Source: Siphonodentalium dalli (taxonomy: Eukaryota > Mollusca > Scaphopoda > Gadilida > Siphonodentaliidae). From it: a DNA stretch of 64,000 bases. Below the pieces are notes generated by a model, which did not search any database, had not been told where the DNA came from, and was given only the letters and a program-made list of their open reading frames with translations. A program made the position numbers and the translations under genes. The stretch spans positions 7,653,710 through 7,717,709 of the forward strand of contig CP136062.1 of NCBI GenBank assembly GCA_032622095.1, read 5' to 3'. Below are positions 1 to 10,099 of this stretch, piece by piece (within the stretch, counting starts at the first letter, position 1; the number at the start of each line of letters is the position of its first letter).

Positions 1-3000
1 AATTGAGGATTTTCATTGAAGAAACAGTATTAGGCAACATCCATATTGCATGGATGTAGAGACATCGATGGGGAAGAGTCAGTTAGAATATAACGGTCGA
101 GCGTGTGGTAAACAGACCCATATTTGGGTTACTCCTGCATGCGTATCTTGTGAGAACAATACTTTTTTGGCAGATTGTGCTATATATTCTACGCCATTGA
201 ACTCGTCCGATATATACTGACAACAGTAACTGACATGCGCGGTTTTGTGTATATATGCCAAATCAAGCGTGCGATATTGATATCGTGTCATAAATGCACC
301 CATATGCTTGCGACATACACTAGTTATGGCAATAGTCTGTCCAGCCTGTAGTGGTATAATATATATTCAATCGCAGCTAGTTCTTAATTTTACATTGTGT
401 TCCAGTGTTGGATTAAGTCGATATTCCGGAAGGTGCGACCACATGGTTGCAACATTGATCAACACATCCTAGTATATATTGGCTGAAAATTGCTTTATTG
501 ACGTAGTAGAGCAGTGTACAACTTATTGATGTAGGAACGCACTACACACAATCAAATACTGCATCAACGTTGTGTCATAACATGTAATTGAAAACAATAT
601 TATCGACTATGGTACGACAGCATTTTGGTGATTGTGTGCATGCCTGTGTCACCTAAGGATAACACTTAGGGTGTTGACTGAACGTGCTGTCCTTACACAT
701 TGCAATCATTTCGATATACTGACACCAGTAACACATGCGTGCGATTTTGTGTATATACCCCAAATATTGATATAGTGTCAAATGCGTTCATATGCTTGCG
801 ACATACACTATGACATGGGTCTGTCAATCCGTTAATGTCACTATGTTCAATCGTGCCGGTTAGTTCTTAGAGCCACAGTGTGTTCTTGAGTTGGGATATG
901 GGACGAGCACCCATATGCTTGCGACACGCCTTGTTCCTTCAGATTGCGAACTGTACTATACTATATGACGTCCCCATGTGCTCAATCAATTCCCTCCAAC
1001 TGATGCAAATACGCAATTGCATCTCAGATTTGAATAGACGTTGGGTATTTTGGGACTACATGACTCAGCAATTTCGTCCAATAATTTCGATACCGGAATA
1101 ATTCAAAAGCGGTTATTATTATAAATGTATTTTTGGATCGCAAACTGCCATATATATTTAAACTACGTGGGCTTTATTACGTTTACGTATGGTCATATTA
1201 ACTATATTGTGTTGCATAAGAACTATAAATAGTACTCATAGCAGACTCGCACAAAATGGCTGCTTTTGAAAATTTTCAATTTGCTTCAGGGTTTATGAAA
1301 CTGAATTTTTCAATAAATACGAGAGATACGATGCCGTGATGTAGCGTGATTTGTTTGGTGGGTCAGTAAACAATTCCGCTTCTAATGATGTATAATATAT
1401 ATATATATTCTACTAACCGTTGATTGTGTTTTTGAAGCCCAAGTCGGTGTAAAAATCGCACTTTTTGACCCAGTTTAGCGGACACCATCTCGAACGAGTG
1501 AAATTTCACAGCCGGTTTGCGTCAGACAGGGGATACATCAAATTGAAGAGTAATAATATATCTCCATAACTATGTATGAGGCATTTATGTTACAAAAATT
1601 ATTTTGGTGTATTTTAACCTGATTGTGGAATTCGTAAAAATAATAAAAAATTAGGCCGGGCCAAGTTGGATACCTTTCTATAGGATTAAGTACTATTGGG
1701 GGCGGGGTCATTTTTTTCTGGGGACCTGTGGTTTATGCGCGATTCATCAAATATTATAAATACTTTGTCAATGCAAAATCTGAAATTACTTTACATATAT
1801 CGATGTGCAACCTTGGTAATTTAGTGTTATTTATTTGATATGTATTATGTCTTATTGTACTACTTTTGTACGTTGTATAGTATGCTTGCACAATGGTCAG
1901 TTCTTGAATTTATATTCCTGATTCTGGCTTTTTATTTATACATAGCTCATTACTTTTTTTTAATTCACTGACTGATGTATCTACAGAGTTGCTTCGCTAC
2001 AAAATTTGTATACCTGATTATGTCCTTGTTCGTATTTTGACCTAGCGGCTAAAACGACCTTAAACTCTCAATCAATCTTGAAAACAAAATATATGTGCCC
2101 TCTGTGTATGCATGGGTACATATAGTACCAGCTACAAGTTCGCCACCATATACATAGCCTTAGTGGGGACTATGGACTTGTATATACTGAAACAACTGTA
2201 TGTGGTCATATTTGTAAAGGAGAGATATGTGCCTTTCAGCTTTCTGAAAAATTAGTTTTTTTTAAAGTTTTGAGTAAAAGCTGAATTTTTCAATAGGAAT
2301 TCCCAAGTGTGTTCCAGATTCGACTTCATGCATTTCATTGGATTCGTGTCCAGTACATCAAAATTGCAGATTATTAATCGAGCAAAAATCAATTTCAGTT
2401 TAAGTTGTCGATAGAGTAAACACCGAGTTGCCACGAAACATTATCGGCGTATCATGTCAACATTAGAATCGCTAATCACAGAGTCAGGAAGATTGCATGT
2501 CGGAGTTAAAGATAAAATAATATGCAGAGCCTGTATGGAAGGATTAGGGGATGAATTATTTAAATATTCAACTGATACGTTCGTTATCTTCTCTATCGAG
2601 TTAGAAAACTGTGTTCCTGTTTTGACAAAAACTGCTCCTGAACTAAACATTACAAATAAGTTGCTAATTTGTGCACAATGATTAGTAACACAGCATTCTA
2701 ACACTTCCGGATAGTATTGGTGTCTGTAAAAAAAATGCATACAAATATAACCGGGTACCAGATGTGGAGCAATAGACAAAATGTTCAAAGTTTTGGAGAT
2801 GTAATTTTAATAGAACAATCCAATTAATAATATAAATTTTAATATGAGTGCCATAAGGTATCATCGGGCTGACATCAAAACAACTCCTTATCACCTGTAC
2901 ACTTCAGTCCAGAGACCAAAATACACGAACATTGCCAAAAGTAAGAAATAAATAGCATACCAGGATGATACCACCATGGAACACTCTTTGAAGTTACTGA

Positions 3001-3240
3001 AGATAAAGAGGGACTTCATATTGCTCGCTGATGGCATACGTTTTATCACACCCTTGTTCCTAGAAGTACGGTGTTATTGCTGATCCATATACAAATCAGT
3101 ATAGAAGGTTATGGAACTATGTTCCATACGCAAATCGTTGAAGTCAAATGACGTACATGACGTTCGCCTCAAACATGACACATTAACAATAAAATAAAAC
3201 CATTCCCACATGACAAAACAAAACTTGTAAGCATGTATTT
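1..3240. other. AT-rich single-copy DNA without a recognisable gene
   Basis: No open frame here shows a domain I recognise. The overlapping frames at 2441-2788 (-) and 2454-2681 (+) lie on opposite strands of the same DNA and neither resembles a known family. Short (TA)n stretches occur near 1392-1412. The only internal structure I see is the duplicated block listed separately. I cannot exclude short exons of a large gene, because splice signals alone do not identify one. Confidence 0.55.
208..322 (+). repeat. ~110-bp direct repeat, copy 1 (copy 2 at 712-812)
   Basis: The block running from CGATATACTGACA to TATGCTTGCGACATACACTA recurs in the same orientation about 500 bp downstream with small indels. 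A third, shorter match (CCATATGCTTGCGACA) lies at 911-926. This is local duplication of non-coding DNA; no termini or target duplications are evident. Confidence 0.65.
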
Positions 3241-3242
3241 TT

Positions 3243-3277
3243 ACCCACTGACAGACGCGCGAAGCGCTTCAGTGGGT
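3243..3277. repeat. Hairpin with GCGC-GAA-GCGC apex
   Basis: ACCCACTGA at the left edge is the exact reverse complement of TCAGTGGGT at the right edge, and the centre folds as GCGC-GAA-GCGC. It resembles the apex (GAGC-TTCG-GCTC type) of the larger palindrome at 4358-4503 and may be the tip of the same kind of foldback repeat. Confidence 0.55.
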
Positions 3278-3477
3278 GTCTATAATCGTAGGACTTATGC
3301 GTTTCTGCTGAATTGAACTAGTGCGTATGCGTTTCTGCTGAGCTGCACTGACGTTTGATCGCAAAATAAAATTATAATCATTATCAAAGCACACGTTTGA
3401 ATAACACAGCCATAAACAGTGACATATTATGTTGTTATCCTCCTCCCTATTCTGATTGGCCCATGTGCTGTCACGTG

Positions 3478-3536
3478 CCGGGCGACAAATCACACTGTCG
3501 CCCGCTGACCCGGGAGACATTGTTTTTGTCGCCCGG
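3478..3536. repeat. Small foldback with three copies of a GGGCGACA arm
   Basis: CCGGGCGACAAA at 3478-3489 pairs perfectly with TTTGTCGCCCGG at 3525-3536. The inner CGGGCGACA at 3479-3487 also pairs with TGTCGCCCG at 3496-3504, so two alternative hairpins share one arm. The segment GGGAGACATTG between them is shared with the palindrome at 4358-4503, which suggests one repeat family. Confidence 0.6.
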
Positions 3537-3540
3537 TTGG

Positions 3541-4357
3541 TGTTATATTGCAAGAATATCTCCAAATACACACTGCAGTAACTCACATATTTCACATCAC
3601 TACGACGTACTAAAAAATCATAGATCTTATATACCCCACGGATTCGCAAAACACACCAGTTGTGGTGTTTGCTAATTTGCATATATTTAGTGAACACTAA
3701 TATTCGAACTTTTAAGTTGATACTTTTATCGGACAATCGTTATTATTTACTTTTTACATCGAAACATCTCGGTGATTCAATTTGTTCCTGTCGACATTAT
3801 GATGCAAGATTGAAAAAGACGATCCCTTGAGGTTGGTTGGTTATAAATGTTCGCTGGTAGACAACGTAATGCATACGTTTGTCGCGAATGCATGGTACTG
3901 TACGCTTATCCTCCGCGATGTCTGCAATGTGATCATAAAATTATTTTATGTGAGGATCGCCATGAGCACTAACACGTATGAATGTACATTAATGAAATTG
4001 ACAACTTCCCAATAGCTTTCGGGGAAGACCGTTATGAAATGAACATCGCGAGTAAATTGCGCACACAAGACGACATTGAATATGCCACATTGCAGAAGAC
4101 GAGAACATACCTATGTGGCTTATTGGTTTACATTGCATGGCCCGTTATTGACGATTTGACAACCAAAATGATCGTAATTAAACGCGGATTACCAAACGCT
4201 TAACGGCTTGACTATCGTTTATGGAACAGAAATCCTATGGGACGATAAGCAGTTACTGAAAATATACATATTCGGCAAAGAAAGCACTCGTGACTCAGTG
4301 CAACATCGTGCGTGTGGATGGCAGGGGTATTTTCTATGGTATAATCGGATAACAAAA
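3541..4357. other. Single-copy DNA, no recognisable gene
   Basis: Several overlapping open frames of 62-92 codons occur here on both strands (for example 3982-4203 and 4208-4465), but none shows a family motif and the last ones run into the palindrome that follows. No promoter or RNA gene is evident. Confidence 0.5.
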
Positions 4358-4503
4358 CAGTTGTTGTCCTTCTCGGGAGACATTGAGATTTGTCACCCGC
4401 TCGAGAACGGAATGTCTCCATCGGAGCTTCGCTCCTCGGGAGACATTCCGTTCTCGAGCGGGTGACAAATCTCAATGTCTCCCTCGACAACGGGAGACAA
4501 CTG
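4358..4503. repeat. Near-perfect 146-bp palindrome (foldback element)
   Basis: The arm at 4376-4419 is the exact reverse complement of 4439-4482, 44 of 44 bases. The pairing continues with mismatches inward to a TTCG tetraloop and outward to CAGTTGT/ACAACTG at the edges. Each arm also begins GGAGACATT and ends AATGTCTCC, so the arms are themselves inverted repeats and the structure is nested. It looks like a short foldback or MITE-type insertion. No target duplication is clear. Such perfect arms imply either recent origin or correction between arms. Confidence 0.85.
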
Positions 4504-4541
4504 TATAATGTTGAGCTCGTATTGTCAATAAAATTAGAGTT

Positions 4542-5172
4542 ATCTATCTATCTATTATATATTTTGGAAGATCTGTCTGTGTGTCTGTCTGTGTGTCTGT
4601 GTGTCTGTGTGTTCGCGATGGACTCGAAAACGGCCGAACCGATTTTGATGAAACTTGGTATGTGGGGGTATTTTCGGCCGAGAACTGGCATAGGTCTATT
4701 AATTTGTCCGTGCGACGTGACCTTGACATTGAAATCAGGTAATGTCAAGGTCAAACGCCCGAATATCACGGGATTTCGATGAAACTTGGTATGTGGGGGT
4801 ACTTTCTTATGGCGAGTCTCATAAGCATATTCATTTGCCCGTGCGACGTGACCTTGACCTTGAAATCGGGTAACTTCAAGGTCAAATCGCCAATTTTGAT
4901 GGGATTTCGACGAAATTTGATACGTGGGGTTACTTTTGTCCACTGATTGTTTTGGACGGGTCCAATCGTGAACCCGACCAGACCTTAGCCTTCAATATGA
5001 TCAATTCAAGGTCAAATCGGGTAAAACCGGATGGATTTCGACGGGCACGTTTGTCGGGTACTTTTGTCCGGGCAGTGTTTTTGGACTGGTCAAATCGTGA
5101 CCCCACTTGACCTTGACCTTGAAAATGGACAATTCAAGGTCAAAGCCCGGACGAAGTCGGGTCACCTTCTAG
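4542..5172 (+). mobile_element. Helitron-like non-autonomous element, family H1 copy a
   Basis: The element starts TCTATCTATC...TATATTTTGGAAG and ends ...TCACCTTCTAG. Before the end lies a hairpin, CCC-G-GAC-GAA-GTC-GGG (one bulged G), then about ten bases, then CTAG. Helitrons typically have a 5' TC, a 3' hairpin about 10 bases before CTRR, and no target duplication, so the ends fit. The body has tandem ~130-160-bp modules, each with GAAACTTGGTATGTG and paired TGACCTTGA/TCAAGGTCA boxes. No Rep/helicase coding is present, so it would depend on another element for movement. The open frames through it are passages through repeats. Confidence 0.65.
4718..5142. promoter_or_regulatory. Cluster of TCAAGGTCA-type nuclear-receptor half-sites
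   Basis: Exact TCAAGGTCA or its complement TGACCTTGA occurs at 4718-4726, 4745-4753, 4849-4857, 4855-4863, 4876-4884, 5006-5014, 5108-5116, 5114-5122 and 5134-5142. This nonamer is the extended half-site bound by monomeric receptors of the ERR and NR5A/FTZ-F1 classes. The sites belong to the repeat body. That the match exists is direct observation; whether any receptor binds here is inference. Confidence 0.35.
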
Positions 5173-6312
5173 TACTATATTTTTTGAGAACTCCGTATAT
5201 ATATATGTGTGTGTGTGGGTACTTCATAGAATCCAAAACGCGTGTACATATTGAGCTCAAATTTCGTATGTAAGTGTAAAATCCCACCGACACGGCCGTG
5301 GTCGTGTTTTGGAGAAGCTCAGAGCACCCTTTATCCACTCCCAAATCACCGCAAAGGCACGGCGGGGGTTAATCGCGTTGATAGTTAAAGAGCGTTCCTA
5401 TCCGCAGTGTCGTTGATAAAGAGCGTATGTGCGTAAATGTGATATGAGCGTGCTGTGTGATTCTTACGTAATTATGGCTTCGTAGGAACGCGGATCGGGT
5501 CAGTTATTCCGCCCTAGGTGATCTTCACCTTGAAAGGGGTACCCACAAATGATATATATGTGGGTGTCCTTTATAGACTGGAACCGATTGAGCTCAAACT
5601 TGCTCTTCGTGGTTAATCGCGTTGATAGTTAAAGAGCGTTCCTATCCGCAGTGTCGTTGATAAAGAGCATATGTGCGCAAATGTGATATGAGCGTGCTGT
5701 GTGATTCTTACGTACTTATGGCTTCGTAGGAACGCGGATCGGGTCAGTTTTTCCGCCCTATGTGATCTTCACCTTGAAAGGGGTACCCACAAATGATATA
5801 TATGTGGGTGTCCTTTATAGACTGGAACCGATTGAGCTCAAACTTGCTCTTCGTGGTTAATCGCGTTGATAGTTAAAGAGCGTTCCTATCCGCAGTGTAG
5901 TTGATAAAGAGCGTATGTGCGTAAATGTGATTCTTACGTCTGGGTCTGGGCATGTGCGCCATTATATAGACATGAGCGTGCTGTGTGATTCTTACGTACT
6001 TATGGCTTTGTAGGAACGCGGATCGGGTCAGTTTTTCCGCCCTATGTGATCTTCACCTTGAAACGGGTACCCACAAATGATATATATGTGGGTGTCCTTT
6101 AAAGACTGGAACCGATTGAGCTCAAACTTGCTACCTACCGGATGTGTCATGGACGGGTTAAATTGTGACCCCGACCTGACATTGACCTTGAAAATGATCA
6201 ATTCAAGGTCAAATCGGGTCAAATATTGAAAAACCAAAAATTCATTCAAAAATATAAACAAAAAATTAAATTAAAAAATTAATATGTTATGTTTCGGACA
6301 AACGCCGCCGGT
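5173..6312 (+). mobile_element. Helitron-like element, family H2 copy a
   Basis: It begins directly after the CTAG of the upstream element with TACTATATTTTTTGAG and (TG)n, then the block from TTCATAGAATCC through GAGCTCAAATTTCG, then three 244-bp units. It ends in GCCGCCGG near 6310, where the normal terminal hairpin and CTAG appear to be missing and another H2 body starts. It therefore seems 3'-truncated, or fused by recombination to the next copy. Nothing in it codes for a transposition protein. Confidence 0.55.
5368..6133 (+). repeat. Three tandem copies of a 244-bp unit
   Basis: The word AATCGCGTTGATAGTTAAAG begins at 5371, 5615 and 5859, a period of exactly 244. Each unit holds two AAAGAGCG words, a GGAACGCGGATCGGGTCAGT block and GAACCGATTGAGCTCAAACT. 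The third unit carries a short partial internal duplication around 5935-5985. Confidence 0.9.
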
Positions 6313-6700
6313 AGCTCAAATTTCGTATGTAAGTGTAAAATCCCACCGACACCGCCGTGGTCGCGTTTTGGAGAAGCTCAGCGCACCCTTTTATCCACTC
6401 CCAAATCACCGCAAAGGCACGGCGTGGGTTAATCAAGTGATTATTTGATGAGCGTTTGTTGTTGACGCATCGCTATAAAGAGCGTCTGTTTGGCATTCAA
6501 CGTTATTAGCATCTGCAGAGAGATATACGGAACATAAATTAAATTTAAAAACATTTGTTTCTGACCAACCCTGCGAGCACGGATGGCGCGCTTTGTTTTT
6601 ACAGTATATAGTTATATACCGAAATCATCCCAGATAATCACGAATACAGCATCAGATTTCTCCCCAGATATACCGTTATACAGCTACTGGAATCTGCCAA
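6313..6700 (+). mobile_element. H2-type internal module, 5'-truncated
   Basis: It starts inside the H2 sequence at GCTCAAATTTCGTATG and continues through AATCACCGCAAAGGCACG to GGAATCTGCCAA. The same ~390-bp module recurs at about 8838-9236, and its first ~230 bp recurs at 13987-14215. It stops exactly where the next TCTATTATATATTTTGG begins. Confidence 0.65.
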
Positions 6701-7476
6701 TCTATTATATATTTTGGAAGATCTGTCTGTGTATCTGTGGTCTGTCTGTGGTATGTGTGTTCGCGATGAACTCGAAAACGGCCGACCCGATTTCGATGAA
6801 ACTTGGTATGTGGGTTTTTTTTCGGCCGGGGGGTGGCATAGGCATATTTATTTTCAGATCCGAGGTCAACTTTTCACGTGCCAAGGTCAAATCTGTTTTT
6901 ACGCTGTGTTACGGGACTTTCATTTGAGTTCGGTGCTTACAAATCGATTCGAAACAGCGCGAATAATTAAATGCCAGTAATAATAATGACACTGTGAGAA
7001 TCTTTCGTGTTTCCTCTTTCCAACGATATATAATGCGTATGTATCCGTTTTAGTTATCTGCCTCAATTATCAAGAAGAAGTGGTACTATCTTCCATCAGG
7101 ATAAAAACAATGCGTAACTTCTATGACGTCGTTAGAGTTCATAACGTTAGATAACGTTAACGCTTAACCGGCCGATGCATTTGACTGTTTCAGACGTCTT
7201 GGCGATATCTCGGGCACGATGGTAATTTATCTTTACGTTGAAACTAGATCATTAATGAGCGTGTGTATATGAGGCGCGTTTATATACTTGAGTGGAAATC
7301 AAATCGGGTTAAAAGGTCAAATCGGGTAAAACCGGATTGATTTCGACGGGTACTTTTGTCGGGTACTTTTGTTCAGGCAGTGTTTTGGACGGGTCAAATC
7401 GTGACCCCACTTGACATTGGCCTTCAAAATAGACAATTCAAGGTCAAACCCCGGACGAAGTCGGGTCACCTTCTAG
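6701..7476 (+). mobile_element. Helitron-like element, family H1 copy b (diverged middle)
   Basis: The 5' end TCTATTATATATTTTGGAAG and the first module with GAAACTTGGTATGTG match the other H1 copies. The 3' ~180 bp (GGTCAAATCGGG... to CACCTTCTAG at 7476) also matches, with the terminal hairpin. The middle, about 6900-7290, is unlike the other H1 copies and contains no motif I recognise, so it may be unrelated DNA captured or inserted between H1 ends. Confidence 0.55.
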
Positions 7477-8090
7477 TCTATTATATATTTTGGAAGATCT
7501 GTCTGTGTATCGGTGTGTCTGTCTGTGTGTTCGCGATGGACTCGAAAACGGCCGAACCGATTTCGATGAAACTTGGTATGTGCGGGTATTTCCGGCCGAG
7601 AACTGGCATATGCCTATTAATTTGTCCGTTCGATATGACCTTGACCTTGAAATCGGGTAATTTCAAGGTCAAACGCCCGAATATCACGGGATTTCGATGA
7701 AACTTGGTATGTGGGGGTACTTTCTTATGGCGAGTCTCTTAAGCATATTCATTTGCCCGTGCGACGTGACCTTGACCTTTAAATCGGGTAACTTCAAGGT
7801 CAAATCGCCAATTTTGATGGGATTTCGACGAAATTTGATACGTGGGGTTACTTTTGTCCACTGATTGTTTTGGACGGGTCCAATCGTGACCCCGACCAGA
7901 CCTTGACCTTCAAAATGATCAATTCAAGGTCAAATCGGGTAAAACCGGATGGATTTCGACGGGCACGTTTGTCGGGTACTTTTGTCAGGGCAGTGTTTTT
8001 GGACTGGTCAAATCGTGACCCCAATTGACCTTGACCTTCAAAATTGCCAATTCAAGGTCAAAGCACGGACGAAGTTGGGTCACCTTCTAG
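7477..8090 (+). mobile_element. Helitron-like element, family H1 copy c (complete)
   Basis: This is the cleanest H1 copy: TC at 7477 directly after the previous CTAG, and its own CTAG at 8087-8090 directly followed by TC of the next element. It has about four modules with GAAACTTGGTATGTG or GAAATTTGATACGTG and paired AAGGTCAA boxes. It is collinear with 4542-5172 with only scattered differences. No coding capacity for transposition is seen. Confidence 0.7.
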
Positions 8091-8114
8091 TCTACTATAT
8101 AATTTGAGACTTCC

Positions 8115-8149
<35 letters not shown>

Positions 8150-8751
8150 TATGTGTGCATATAAGTGGGTACTTCATAGAATCGAAAACGCGTGTAGGAA
8201 CGGGCATCCCCACGGCAATGTCGGCTTATAAGACATCTTTACTACACATGACAACCGGGTCTCTATATATGTACCAAAATTACGCCGCGTTGGTGACTGG
8301 GAAATTCCAGGGAATGCCGATTGAGCTCAAACTTGCTACCTACGGGAAGTGTCATATATATGAGCATGTCCTTTATAGACTCGAACCGATTGAGCTCAAA
8401 CTTGCTAAATATTGACTGGGAAATTCCAGGGAATGCCGATTGAGCTCAAACTTGCTACCTACGGGAAGTTTCATATATATGTATGTGTCCTTTATAGACT
8501 CGAACCGATTGAGCTCAAACTTGCTAAATACGGGAAGTGTCATGGACGGGTTCATTGAAAAACAAAAAATCGGGTAAAATTGAAAAACAAAATTAAACAG
8601 GCACAATTAACTCATTGAAAAACCAAAACATCGCGTAAAATGTAAACACAAAAATAAAAAAATTAACTCATTGAAAAACAAAAATATTAATTAAAACTTA
8701 AAAATGGTCATGTTTCTGACTATTGCCGCCAGTGGCGGGCTAACCTGCTAG
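8091..8751 (+). mobile_element. Helitron-like element, family H2 copy c
   Basis: It runs from TCTACTATATAATTTGAGAC to GGCTAACCTGCTAG. The 3' end carries the palindrome CCGCC-AGT-GGCGG followed about ten bases later by CTAG, the arrangement expected for a Helitron 3' end. The body holds a (TA)16 tract at 8116-8147, two units of a 119-bp repeat, and A-rich DNA before the terminus. Confidence 0.65.
8295..8532 (+). repeat. Two tandem 119-bp units with GATTGAGCTCAAACTTGCTA
   Basis: GACTGGGAAATTCCAGGGAA begins at 8295 and 8414. Each unit contains GATTGAGCTCAAACTTGCTA twice, so the unit is itself an old duplication of about 60 bp. A further single copy lies at 9237-9348. Confidence 0.85.
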
Positions 8752-9885
8752 TCTATCTATACTATATATTTTGAGACTTCGTATATATGTGTGTGTGTGT
8801 GTGTGTGTGTACTTCATAGAATCCAAAACGCGTGTACAGATTGAGCTCAAACTTCCTATGTAAGTGTCAAATTCCACCGACACGACCGTGGTCGCGGTTT
8901 AGAAAAGCTCAGAGCACCCGTTCTCCAATCTCAAATCACCGCAAAGGCACGGCGTGGGTTAATCAAGTAATTATTTAATGAGCGTTTGTTTTTGACGCAT
9001 CTCTATAAAGAGCGTCTGTTTGCCATTCAACGTTATTTGCATCTGCAGAGAGATATACGGAACATACATTAAATTTAAAAAACATTTGTTTCTGACCAAC
9101 CCTGCGAGCACGGATGGCGCGCTTTGTTTTTACAGTATATAGTTATATACCGAAATCATCCCAGATAATCACGAATATAGCATCAGATTTCTCCCCAGAT
9201 ATACCCTTATAAAGCTACTGGAATCTGCCAATCTACGGGAAATTCCAGGGAATGCCGATTGAGCTCAAACCTGCTACCCACGGGAAGTGTCATATATATG
9301 AGTGTGTCCTTTATAGACTCGAACCGATTGAGCTCAAACTTGCTAAATAAGAAAATAGCCCCCAAGCCGTAAATATCAACAACAACGATATTACTAAATA
9401 CACGTTTTCGGCAATGTGAGAGTTTTCGGGGAGCCGTGATGCCAACAACAACGACCCGAAGCCCTGAATGCCAACAACAGATTCAATGCAATGTTATCTA
9501 TTATGCAGAGATATTTCACGACATTACGACGGGTACGGCAGACTCAAAATATTATGCAGACAGATTTCCCGACGGGAAGCGTTTGTTTTAAATTCAATGC
9601 AATGTTATCGTAGAGAGATTTCACGAAACAAAGAATGCGTTGTCTGTCGTTCCTAGGAAGGGGGGATTTCTACGGGTAAATTTTTCCGCCTGAAACAAAA
9701 AAATTTATTAAAACAATTCACAATTTAATTAAAACAATTTAAAATTAAAAAAAATTAACAATAAAAAAACAATTCAGAAACAAAATATATTAAATTTAAA
9801 AAACATTAAATTCATATTCAAAAATGTCATGTTTCTGAAACAAAGCCATGGGACGAATGCCGCCAGTGGCGGGCTAACCTGCTAG
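8752..9885 (+). mobile_element. Helitron-like element, family H2 copy d
   Basis: It starts TCTATCTATACTATATATTTTGAGAC directly after CTAG and ends GCCGCCAGTGGCGGGCTAACC-TGCTAG at 9885, with the same terminal hairpin as copy c. It includes a (TG)n tract at 8788-8810, the ~390-bp H2 module, one 119-bp-type unit (9237-9348), and then a low-complexity A-rich stretch (9690-9835). No coding frame of note. Confidence 0.65.
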
Positions 9886-10099
9886 TACTATATATTTTGA
9901 GACTTCCGTATATCTATATCTATATTTGCGAATGTCTGTCTGTCTGTCTGTCTGTGTTCTATAGAAATTCACAGGGGACCATCTAGATGATGCCAAAGGG
10001 GTCTACTATGAGTAGCCTTTTACGAGAAAGATAATGGTCGGGGTTAGAATTTTCTAAAGTGACACCGTTGTTGTCAGGGGCAGAAAAGGGGGAGGGCCA

